A stretch of DNA of 64,000 nt. Source: Myxococcales bacterium. Lineage in GTDB: Bacteria; Myxococcota_A; Polyangia; Haliangiales; Haliangiaceae. This document shows positions 17,938-28,199 of this stretch, piece by piece. The notes below the pieces were generated by a model, which saw nothing but the letters and a program-made list of their open reading frames with translations, did no database searches and was not told the origin of the DNA. The stretch lies in assembly GCA_947483555.1 (NCBI GenBank), contig CANKMW010000001.1, positions 124,001 through 188,000 on the forward strand, read 5' to 3'. The position numbers were made by a program, and so were the translations under genes. Every line of letters begins with the position of its first letter. Position 1 is the first letter of the stretch.

Positions 17938-17972
17938 TAGAACACGTTACATTCCAACTAGAACATGTTTCA
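17938..17972 (+). promoter_or_regulatory. Tandem KstR-like (TetR-type) operators before the GMC oxidoreductase gene
   Basis: TAGAACACGTTACA (17938-17951) and TAGAACATGTTTCA (17959-17972) both fit TnnAACnnGTTnnA, the pattern known for KstR, the TetR-family repressor of actinobacterial sterol degradation. Their starts are 21 bp apart, two helical turns, so the sites face the same side. They lie 8 nt before the GTG start, suited to repression. The regulator is not in this window. Confidence 0.6.
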
Positions 17973-17980
17973 CTCTGGCC

Positions 17981-19588
17981 GTGGACGAAGCCGACTACAT
18001 CGTCGTGGGCGCCGGTAGCGCTGGTTGCATCATCGCCAATCGCCTCGCCGAGGCCGAGGGCGACGCCCGCGTCCTCCTGCTCGAGGCCGGCGGCCGCGAC
18101 AACTCTCGCTTCCTGCGCATTCCCGGGATGATGTCGATCATCCACACCGTGCCGCAGGTGAAGAAGAAGTTCGACTGGGGCTACTACACGGTGCCGCAGA
18201 AGCACGCCCTCGACCGCCGCATCCCGACCGTGCGCGGCAAGGTGCTGGGCGGCTCGAGCTCGATCAACGGCCTGCTGTTCGTGCGCGGCCACCGCTCCAA
18301 CTTCGACGGCTGGGCGGCCGCCGGCAACACCGGCTGGAGCTACGACGACGTGCTGCCCAGCTTCAAGCGGCTCGAGGACTGGGAGGGCGGCGCCAGCGAG
18401 CTGCGCGGCGCCGGCGGGCCGATCGCGGTCACCCGCCAGAAGGGCATGACCCCGGCGTCGCACGCGTTCATCGAGGCCCTGAGCGAGTCGCTCGGCGTGC
18501 CCATCAACGACGACTACAACGGCGCGTCGCAGGAGGGCGCGACCACCTTCCAGCAGAGCGCGCGTGGCGGGCTGCGCTTCAGCTCGTCAGCCGGTTACCT
18601 GGGCAAGGGCCGCCCGGGTAGCTTGACCGTCGAGACCGGCGTGACGGTGTCGCGGGTGGTGCTCGAGGGCAGGCGCGCGGTCGGCGTCGAGATCGTGGGC
18701 AAGCACGGGCCGCGCGTGGTGCGGGCCACCAAGGAGATCGTGCTGGCCGCCGGCGTGATCGGCTCGCCGCAGATCTTGATGCTGTCGGGCGTCGGCCCGG
18801 CGGCGCACCTGCGCGCGCTCGGCATCCCGGTGGTGGCCGACCTGCCGGTGGGGCAGAACCTCCACGATCACCTGTTCGTACCGATGACCTACCTGGCGCC
18901 GTCGGCGATCCACCGCGGCACGCCGCTGCACTTCTTCGGCGGCATGATCGCCGAGGCGACCAAGGGCGACACCTGGTTCGGGCGCACCGTGTTCGAGGGC
19001 GCCGGCTTCGTGCGCTCGAAGTACGCCAACGGCTGCCCCGATCTGCAGATCCACACCCTGCCGTGGTCGTACCCGAACCCCAACCAGGACGCTCCGGTGC
19101 GGCCGGTGGTCGACAAGCGTCCGGCGATCACCGTGATGCCGACCCTCATCTATCCCAAGAGCCGCGGCCAGCTGACGCTGGCGTCGTCCGATCCGACGGC
19201 GGCGCCGCTGATCGATCCGGCCTACCTGTCCGAGCCCGACGACGCCCGCTTCCTGCTCGACGGCATGAAGCTGGTCCGCGAGGTGATGGCCAGCAAGCGG
19301 CTGGCCGACGTGGTCACCGGCGAGCTCCTGCCCGGGCTCGAGTTCGCCGACGACGCCGCGCTGGCCCGCGAGCTGCCCAACCGCATCCACACCGTCTATC
19401 ACCCGGTCGGCACCTGCCGCATGGGCGTCGACGAACGCGCGGTCGTGGATCCGCTGCTGCGGGTGCGTGGCATCGACGGCCTGCGGGTCGCCGACGCGTC
19501 GATCATGCCCAGCATCACCGGCGGTAATACCAACGCGCCGGCCCTGATGATCGGCGAGCGCTGCGCCGAGCTGATGCGCGGCAGCTGA
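17981..19588 (+). CDS. GMC-family FAD-dependent alcohol/choline dehydrogenase
   Basis: The 535-residue enzyme, normal for the family, starts at a GTG just before the FAD-binding motif [19 protein letters not shown] (GxGxxG). The GMC signatures are visible: [20 protein letters not shown] near residue 80 and [18 protein letters not shown] near residue 260. The catalytic region [10 protein letters not shown] and the C-terminal [16 protein letters not shown] are also present. GMC enzymes oxidise primary alcohols such as choline, long-chain or polyethylene-glycol-type alcohols; the substrate is not determinable. Twin KstR-like boxes sit in its promoter, hinting at lipid or sterol-related control. 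A much longer upstream frame is ruled out because it runs through the divergent gene. Confidence 0.92.
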   Translation: MDEADYIVVGAGSAGCIIANRLAEAEGDARVLLLEAGGRDNSRFLRIPGMMSIIHTVPQVKKKFDWGYYTVPQKHALDRRIPTVRGKVLGGSSSINGLLFVRGHRSNFDGWAAAGNTGWSYDDVLPSFKRLEDWEGGASELRGAGGPIAVTRQKGMTPASHAFIEALSESLGVPINDDYNGASQEGATTFQQSARGGLRFSSSAGYLGKGRPGSLTVETGVTVSRVVLEGRRAVGVEIVGKHGPRVVRATKEIVLAAGVIGSPQILMLSGVGPAAHLRALGIPVVADLPVGQNLHDHLFVPMTYLAPSAIHRGTPLHFFGGMIAEATKGDTWFGRTVFEGAGFVRSKYANGCPDLQIHTLPWSYPNPNQDAPVRPVVDKRPAITVMPTLIYPKSRGQLTLASSDPTAAPLIDPAYLSEPDDARFLLDGMKLVREVMASKRLADVVTGELLPGLEFADDAALARELPNRIHTVYHPVGTCRMGVDERAVVDPLLRVRGIDGLRVADASIMPSITGGNTNAPALMIGERCAELMRGS

Positions 19589-19616
19589 CGCCTGGCCTTC
19601 GCGCGCGCCCGGGCTG

Positions 19617-19730
19617 ATGGGCCCCGACGGCGAACGCCTGCAGCTGTGGCTGGAGGCCCGGCCGATCGACAGCGGGCGATACCTGAAGCTGCGCCGGATC
19701 GCGATCGAGAACCTCGCCGGTTGTCTCTGA
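19617..19730 (+). other. Short open frame between two genes, possible gene remnant
   Basis: A 37-codon frame (start MGPDGERLQLW, end IAIENLAGCL) sits in the 209-nt gap after the GMC gene. It has no Shine-Dalgarno site and matches nothing I recognise. It could be the tail of a deleted gene or chance. Confidence 0.2.
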
Positions 19731-19797
19731 CGCCCGGCGGCGGAATCAGGAACCCGAGTCCGGTAGTATCCGGCCGGCTCCACGCCCCCGAGGTTCC

Positions 19798-22611
<2,814 letters not shown>

Positions 22612-23127
22612 TCAGCGCTTTCGTCGTGGATCGGGCGGCCGGCCGCGACCGGCCTTGCCCAGCGGCGGTGGCGACCAGGCGTAGTGCTCGACGTCGCTGA
22701 GCAGGTAGCGCTTGCCGAGGTGCAGCACGTGGACGCCGTCGCCCTCGAGCCGCCGGGCCTGCGCGCCGTCGCCGCCCGGCAGCTTGTCGCTCAGCGTGCC
22801 GTCGTCGCAGACCACGCGCCAGTACGGCGCCAGCGGGCCGCGACCGGCGGCGCGCTCCTCCTCGGCGGCGTCGGCGACGATGCGCAAGAAGGCGTCCGTG
22901 GTCCTGGGGCATGCGTAGTCGGCCTGGTGGTCGCGGGCCAGCGCCGCGCGCAGCGCGCCGATCGCCAGCACCCGGCCCTCCGGGATGCGGCGGACGATGG
23001 CGTCGACCTCGCGCGGCGTCGAGATCAGCATGCGTCCCGCCGGGTAGCTGTTGCCGCGGGCCGCGGTCAGGACCTCGACCTTGGCCGGCCCGGTCTGGTC
23101 GCGTTGCTCGATCGCGGTGAGGGACAT
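22612..23127 (-). CDS. MGMT-family alkyltransferase-like protein without catalytic cysteine
   Basis: This 171-residue protein aligns in outline with the DNA-binding domain of O6-alkylguanine-DNA alkyltransferases. IPEGRVLAIGALRAALA corresponds to the helix-turn-helix entry, and the active-site PCHRV is replaced by PYWRVV. The downstream DGTLSDKLPGG...QARRLEGDGV matches the family's C-terminal pattern. Loss of the cysteine is typical of ATL proteins, which flag alkylated bases for nucleotide excision repair; that role is inferred. A TAGAAC hexamer lies 8 nt before the ATG. Its stop and that of the M16 gene together form TGATCA with no nucleotide between them. Confidence 0.75.
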   Translation of the reverse strand: MSLTAIEQRDQTGPAKVEVLTAARGNSYPAGRMLISTPREVDAIVRRIPEGRVLAIGALRAALARDHQADYACPRTTDAFLRIVADAAEEERAAGRGPLAPYWRVVCDDGTLSDKLPGGDGAQARRLEGDGVHVLHLGKRYLLSDVEHYAWSPPPLGKAGRGRPPDPRRKR

Positions 23128-23196
23128 CGGTGGCTGTTCTACACCGTCCCGATGGCCCCTGGGTCCGGCTCGAGAGCTGCGCTACGATCGCTGCCC

Positions 23197-23778
23197 ATGC
23201 GCCCCGTGCCCGCCGGGCAACGTCGCCGCCCGACCTACGCCGACATCGAGGCCCTGCCTGACAATGTCGTCGGTGAGATCATCGCCGGCGAGCTGATCGT
23301 CAACCCGCGGCCGGCACCACGACACACCCACGCCGCGTCGGTGCTGGGCGGCGTCATCGTCGGTCCCTTCGGCCGCGGCGCGGGCGGCCCCGGTGGTTGG
23401 TGGATCGAGGACGAGCCCGAGCTCCGCCTCGGCGTCGACCCCGACTACGAGCCCCTGGTGCCGGATCTCGCCGGATGGCGGCGGGAGCGGATGCCGTCGC
23501 TGCCGACCACCGCGTGGTTCGACGCGACCCCCGACTGGGTCTGCGAGGTGCTCTCGCCGTCCACGGCGGCGCTTGATCGCGCCGAGAAGATGCCGTTCTA
23601 CGCCCGCGCGCGGGTCGCACATGCCTGGCTCGTCGATCCGATCCTGGCGACGCTCGAGATCTACCGCCTCGACGGTGAAGGCTGGCGCATGGTCAAGACC
23701 CACCGCGGCGACATCAAGGTCCGCGCCGAGCCCTTCGACGCCCTCGAGATCGACCTCGCCTGGCTGTGGGAGCGGTGA
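23197..23778 (+). CDS. Uma2-family PD-(D/E)XK nuclease-like protein, intact
   Basis: The 193-residue product carries the Uma2 landmarks. These are an N-terminal YADIEALPDNVVGEIIAGELIV (Glu of the active site), DEPELRLG...PLVPDLAGW, the DWVCEVLSPSTAALDRAEKMPFYA block, and HAWLVDPILATLEIYRL. Uma2 proteins are predicted nucleases, often present in many copies in cyanobacteria and myxobacteria; their biological role is unknown. TACGAT lies 8 nt before the ATG, exactly as at the decayed copy at 5865, so both share a leaderless-type promoter. It is convergent with the nitrate reductase operon. Confidence 0.85.
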   Translation: MRPVPAGQRRRPTYADIEALPDNVVGEIIAGELIVNPRPAPRHTHAASVLGGVIVGPFGRGAGGPGGWWIEDEPELRLGVDPDYEPLVPDLAGWRRERMPSLPTTAWFDATPDWVCEVLSPSTAALDRAEKMPFYARARVAHAWLVDPILATLEIYRLDGEGWRMVKTHRGDIKVRAEPFDALEIDLAWLWER

Positions 23779-23992
23779 CGCTCTTCGCCCATGCGATCGT
23801 CGTGAGATCGCAGCAACGCTCCTGAACTGAACAGGCCGCGCAACCTCGTGTTACCGATCCATGTTCGGCACGAGTTCCTCGTCCCACGTGGGGTCGGCGA
23901 TGACGACACGTTCGGGCGGCCGTCAGGTCTCACGATCACTGCATCATGATCGCCTGGTCTCCCGGGTGGTGGACCCACCGGAGGCGCAAGCC

Positions 23993-24021
23993 CGGTCCAT
24001 CAGGACCGAGGGGCACCCCTC
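23993..24021. terminator. Tandem hairpins in a convergent gap
   Basis: CGGTCC-ATCA-GGACCG (23993-24008) is followed at once by GAGGGG-CA-CCCCTC (24008-24021). Two strong consecutive stems between converging genes suggest a bidirectional terminator, although no U-tract follows. Confidence 0.45.
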
Positions 24022-24118
24022 GCCTCGGCGCGAATCGAGAGCGCCCACGCTGAACCTCCCCGGGTGGATCGATCCGCGCCCCCCGCGTGAACACCGCCTC
24101 CGCGTGGTCACCGGCGCG

Positions 24119-24215
24119 AACGTTGAGCGCGCGAGGCGCGGGGGTGCCTCGAGGGCCGGACCGGCCTGCGCCGGCGTCGGGGTCGGCACCGCCGGTGGAG
24201 CGAATCACCGGATCC
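24119..24215. repeat. Diverged inverted copy of the double-hairpin element
   Basis: The complement of this segment shares the order and spacing of landmarks with 23975-24050: a GGCGCA-GGCC-GGTCC block, then GAGG-CACCCC-GCCTCG-CGCG. It contains its own stem GGCCGG-A-CCGGCC (24154-24166). The two copies face each other around 24085. Confidence 0.5.
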
Positions 24216-24234
24216 ACGTCTCTGTGGCAACGCG

Positions 24235-24278
24235 CCCTTCGACTCGGCCGCTGCGCGGCCTCGCTCAGGACGAACGGG
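24235..24278. repeat. REP-like intergenic element (family copy B)
   Basis: CCCTTCGACTCGGCCGC-TGC-GCGGCCTCGCTCAGGACG shares its core with copies at 3146 and 17513. Its central stem GGCCGC-TGC-GCGGCC is perfect. Confidence 0.75.
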
Positions 24279-24349
24279 TTGACACGTTCCGCGGGCCCGA
24301 TTCACTCGGCGATTCGCTCTGCGAACGCGGTTGCGCCACGGCCGCGGGC

Positions 24350-26578
24350 CTAGCCGCGCGAGGGACCGTCGATGCGCTCGAGCGCCACGGCGCAGTGCTT
24401 GTACGCTGGCTGGCGCGAGTAGGGGTCGAACGACGGGAACGTCAGCACGTTGGTCTCGACCACGTGCATGGCCGCGAAGACGCTGCCGCGCGGTACGCCG
24501 CGGGTCAGGAACGCCCGCAGCTCGATGGCCCCGCGCCGCGACGACACCCGCACCCAGTCGGTGGGACCGATGTGCAACAGCGCGGCGTCATCGGGGTTGA
24601 TCTCGACGTGATCGGCGGCCGGCGCCAGCTTGCGCAGCACCTCCGACTTGCCGGTGCGGGTCTCGGTGTGCCACTGGCTGGCGCTGCCGCGACCGGTGAG
24701 CAGCGTGAACGGATACGGCGTGCGCACCGACTCGGCCGGCGGGCGCGGCGCCTCGAACACGAAGCGGGCCCGGCCGTCGGGCGTGAAGAAGCGACCGTCG
24801 GCGAACAGGCGGCGCTCGGCGCCCGCGGTCACCTGCTCGCCGGCTCGCACCGGCCACTGCACGCCACCGTCGGCGTCGAGCTCGCGGTAGCCACCGACGC
24901 CCGAGAAGTCGCACGGCTGGCCACGGCTCAGCTCCTTGAGCAAGGCGAACACGACCTCCGGAGAGCGCCAGCGCGCGAACAGGTCGCCGCAGCCCCAGGC
25001 GTCGGCGAGCAGCTGGAAGATGCGGAAGTCCGACAGCGCCTGGCCCGGCGCGCGCGCCACCTGCTTGATGACGCCGAGCCGGCGCTCGCTGTTGATGAAC
25101 ACGCCGTCCTTCTCGCCCCAGCCGGCGGCCGGCAGGACGAGGTGCGCCAGCTTCGCCGTCTCGGTGGTGGTGTACATGTCCTGCACCACGAGGAAGTCGA
25201 GGCGGGCGAGCAGCTCGCGGGCGTCGCGCTGGTTGATCCACGAGTGGGCCGGGTTGGTGCCCACGATCCACAGACCACGCACGTCGCCGCGGGCGATGGC
25301 CTCGAAGATCTGATCGTAGGCCAGGCCGGGGCGAGTCGGGATGCGAGCGTCGTCGACGCCGAGCACCGCCGTGACCTTGGCGCGCGCCGCCGGATCGTCG
25401 AACCCGTGGCCGCCGATCAGGTTGGACGTGTTGCTGAACAGCCGCGAGCCCATCGCGTTGCACTGCCCGGTGATCGAGTTGGCGCCGGTGCCGGGCCGGC
25501 CGATGTTGCCGGTCATCAACGCCAGCGCGATCAACGCCTGCGCGGTGCGCACACCCTGGTGGCTCTGGTTGACGCCCATGGTCCACCAGAACGAGACCCG
25601 CTCGCGGCTGTGGATGAGGCGAGCCAGGCTCTCGATGTCCTCGACCGCGATGCCGCACCGGACCGCGACCTCGGCCGGCGGGTAGCCGGCGACGTGGGTC
25701 GCGAAGCCGTCGAAGCCACGGGTGTGGGCCGCGATGAAGGCGCGATCGATCCAGCCCTCGCGGACCAGGACGTGGGCCACCGCGTAGAGCAGCTCGAGGT
25801 CGCCCTGCGGCCGCACCGCGAGGTGGCGCGTGGCCGCCTGGGCGGTCTCGGTGCGCCGCGGATCGATCACGACGATCTCGGGCTGGCGGCGGTTGCGCAC
25901 CACGCGCTCCCACAGGATCGGGTGCGCGATGCACGGGTTGGCGCCCACGAACACCAGCACATCCGACTCCTCGAGGTCGGCGTACGTGTACGGCGGGGCG
26001 TCGAAGCCGAACGTCTCCTTGTAGGCGACGACCGAGGTGGCCATGCACTGCCGCGTGTTGGCGTCGCCGTGCACCATGCCCATCCCGAACTTGGCCAGCG
26101 CGCCGAGGAACGCCAGCTCCTCGACCGGCAACTGCCCGGTGCCCAGGAAGGCGACCGCCTGCGGGCCATGGGCGGCCTGCAGTGCCTGGAAGCGGCGCAC
26201 GAAGCGATCGAGCGCCGCCGTCCAGCGCACCTCCTCGAGCACGCCGGCGCTGTTGCGCAAGAGCGGCACCGTGGCGCGATCGGGAGCCGCCAGCGGCGCC
26301 AGCGCCTCCCAGCCCTTGGGGCACGCCATGCCGTGGTTGACGGGATAGTCGACGGCCGGGGTCAGGTTGACGGCGACGCCATCGCGCATGTGCACCGAGA
26401 GGCCGCAGCCGGTGCTGCAGAACCCACACACCAGCGTGGTGGTGCCGTCGGGGGCCCGATCGCGCGGCACCTGGCCGAGGCCGAAGCCGCCCGGCTTGCG
26501 ATCGAGCAGCTGCGTGAGCTTGCCGTCGCGGGCGTGCCACATGGCGCCGACGCGCTCACGGATCGGATGCTTGCTCAC
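24350..26578 (-). CDS. nasA: NasA-like molybdopterin nitrate reductase catalytic subunit
   Basis: The 742-residue protein has the N-terminal [4Fe-4S] motif C51-x2-C54-x3-C58...C86 (CGFCSTGC...ACPKGW). The molybdopterin oxidoreductase core follows ([69 protein letters not shown]). The C-terminal molydopterin dinucleotide-binding domain has [17 protein letters not shown]. These segments match assimilatory NasA/NapA-type enzymes, which reduce nitrate to nitrite; no Tat signal is present, so it is cytoplasmic. The GTG start forms a 4-nt GTGA overlap with the upstream FeS/DmsC gene. Distal gene of the nirBD operon; no C-terminal BFD [2Fe-2S] domain is present. Formate dehydrogenase is less likely given the nitrite reductase next door. 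Confidence 0.88.
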   Translation of the reverse strand: MSKHPIRERVGAMWHARDGKLTQLLDRKPGGFGLGQVPRDRAPDGTTTLVCGFCSTGCGLSVHMRDGVAVNLTPAVDYPVNHGMACPKGWEALAPLAAPDRATVPLLRNSAGVLEEVRWTAALDRFVRRFQALQAAHGPQAVAFLGTGQLPVEELAFLGALAKFGMGMVHGDANTRQCMATSVVAYKETFGFDAPPYTYADLEESDVLVFVGANPCIAHPILWERVVRNRRQPEIVVIDPRRTETAQAATRHLAVRPQGDLELLYAVAHVLVREGWIDRAFIAAHTRGFDGFATHVAGYPPAEVAVRCGIAVEDIESLARLIHSRERVSFWWTMGVNQSHQGVRTAQALIALALMTGNIGRPGTGANSITGQCNAMGSRLFSNTSNLIGGHGFDDPAARAKVTAVLGVDDARIPTRPGLAYDQIFEAIARGDVRGLWIVGTNPAHSWINQRDARELLARLDFLVVQDMYTTTETAKLAHLVLPAAGWGEKDGVFINSERRLGVIKQVARAPGQALSDFRIFQLLADAWGCGDLFARWRSPEVVFALLKELSRGQPCDFSGVGGYRELDADGGVQWPVRAGEQVTAGAERRLFADGRFFTPDGRARFVFEAPRPPAESVRTPYPFTLLTGRGSASQWHTETRTGKSEVLRKLAPAADHVEINPDDAALLHIGPTDWVRVSSRRGAIELRAFLTRGVPRGSVFAAMHVVETNVLTFPSFDPYSRQPAYKHCAVALERIDGPSRG

Positions 26579-28197
26579 GCGAACGTCCCCGGCATGCGAG
26601 GCGCCGAGGCGGCGGCAAAGTAGAGGACGCGCTCGACCAGCTCGCCGGCGACCAGCGTGACCAGCGCCGCCGCCGCCCACGGCGCCGGTGCCGCGGCGGC
26701 GGTGACGGCGAACCCGGCGAGGGCGACGCCCAGCACGGCGAGGGCGAGCCGCACCACGAGCTGCCGCCGCAGGTGGGTGACCAGCAGCAGCGCCGAGCGC
26801 TTGAGCTCGCCGTGGCGGCGATCGCCGAGGTTGGCGAGCACCGCGTGCTCGGCGACCAGCTTGATGGCCAGGGCGACGGCCAGGGCGCGAACCAGGCCGT
26901 CGACCGACGCGCCGGCACCGCGTGCACACGCGGCGACCACGAGCGCGGCCAGGCCGAGCACGATGGCGGTGCCAGCGAACCGCGCCAGCGTGCGCCCGAA
27001 GCTCCACCACGCCCGATGGGTGACGGCATACAGCATCACCGAGCAGCCGACCCCCAGGGCGCCCAGGATGGCCGCCGCGGCACCGAGCGCGGCCGAGCGA
27101 CCACCGAACGCCGCGTGCAACCCGGCGACCGCCGCGAAGCCGCCGAACGCGACGATCTCGCGGCTGACCCACGAGGTGCGGAGGCCGCGCAGGGCGCGAA
27201 ACGCATACCGCGGCCGGCCGAGGTGGAGCGTGCTGGCCGCCAGCGCGACCGCCGCGGTGCCGAGCGCCAGCAACGCCGTCAGCGGCGCCAGTGGCGCCGC
27301 CAGCGCCGGCGCCAGCGCGACCAGCGCCCGCTCGACCACCAGGGTGCCGACCGCCAGCTGGGTCAGCACCAGCATCACGACCAGCGGCAGGTGGCGGTGC
27401 GCCGGCCGCACGGCGTGGAAGTCGGCGGGGATCAGGTTGCGGGGCAGCGCCTCGCGGGTCCGGTAGATCGTCGTCGGGACCGTGATGGCCGGCGACGGTG
27501 CGGCGGGCAAGAAGCCGTCGACCTGCGCGTCCTCGACGGCGCGGGCGACCTCGACGACGGCGATCGTGATGGCGCCTGACGGGCAGGCCTGCACGCACGC
27601 CGGTGCTTCACCGGCGGCGAGCCGACCCGAGCACATGTCGCACTTGCGCACGATGCCGCGCGCCGGGTTGTACTGCGGCACCTCGTAGGGGCAGGTCAGC
27701 GTGCAGTACTGGCAGCCGATACACTGATCGTCGAGGTGGCTGACGATGCCGGTGATCGGGTGCTTCTCGTAGGCGTCGACCGGGCAGCCCTTCATGCAGG
27801 CCGGATCGACGCAGTGGTGGCAGGCGCTGGTGACGGTCTTGAGCACCGGCGCCGCGGCGTCGCCGCCATGGAGGATGCCGACCGAGCGCCAGATCTCGCC
27901 CGCATCGAGGCCGTTCTGGCTGTGGCAGGCGGCGACACACGCCTTGCATCCGCTGCAAGCGTCGAGATCGACCTCGAACGCGTACTGCTGGCCGGGCCCG
28001 GGCGGCGTCGCCGGCAGACGCTCGCGATAGCGGGCCTCGAGCAGCGGCGCGCGGGCGTCGGCGTGGCGCTGGGCGAAGCGCTCGACCGCGGTCAACTCCT
28101 GCTGATCGTGGAGCAAGCGCTCGAGCAGACCGGCGCTGCGCGGCGGGCGCATGGTGGCGCCGATCACCGGCAGGTGGACGGTGCGGGCGGCGGCCAT
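26575..28197 (-). CDS. Fused four-cluster ferredoxin (DmsB-like) and DmsC-like membrane anchor
   Basis: The 540-residue protein joins two subunits normally made separately. Residues ~70-260 carry four cysteine groups for [4Fe-4S] clusters ([40 protein letters not shown]...CVQAC) as in DmsB. Residues ~290-540 form about eight hydrophobic helices, including [27 protein letters not shown], typical of DmsC/NrfD-type quinol-oxidising anchors. It should pass electrons from membrane quinol to the NasA-like subunit. Start at 28197 lies 2 nt before the end of nirBD on the same strand, and its stop overlaps nasA. There is no Tat signal, consistent with a cytoplasm-facing complex. Confidence 0.87.
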   Translation of the reverse strand: MAAARTVHLPVIGATMRPPRSAGLLERLLHDQQELTAVERFAQRHADARAPLLEARYRERLPATPPGPGQQYAFEVDLDACSGCKACVAACHSQNGLDAGEIWRSVGILHGGDAAAPVLKTVTSACHHCVDPACMKGCPVDAYEKHPITGIVSHLDDQCIGCQYCTLTCPYEVPQYNPARGIVRKCDMCSGRLAAGEAPACVQACPSGAITIAVVEVARAVEDAQVDGFLPAAPSPAITVPTTIYRTREALPRNLIPADFHAVRPAHRHLPLVVMLVLTQLAVGTLVVERALVALAPALAAPLAPLTALLALGTAAVALAASTLHLGRPRYAFRALRGLRTSWVSREIVAFGGFAAVAGLHAAFGGRSAALGAAAAILGALGVGCSVMLYAVTHRAWWSFGRTLARFAGTAIVLGLAALVVAACARGAGASVDGLVRALAVALAIKLVAEHAVLANLGDRRHGELKRSALLLVTHLRRQLVVRLALAVLGVALAGFAVTAAAAPAPWAAAALVTLVAGELVERVLYFAAASAPRMPGTFA

Positions 28198-28199
28198 GA

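Larger units (their letters stand above)
23779..24349. other. Long convergent intergenic region holding repeats and hairpins
   Basis: These 571 nt separate converging genes and encode no recognisable protein. They hold a double-hairpin element at 23993-24021, a diverged inverted copy of it around 24119-24215, and REP-like copy B at 24235-24278. Open frames in both directions are arginine/glycine-rich and follow the inverted symmetry. Confidence 0.6.
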
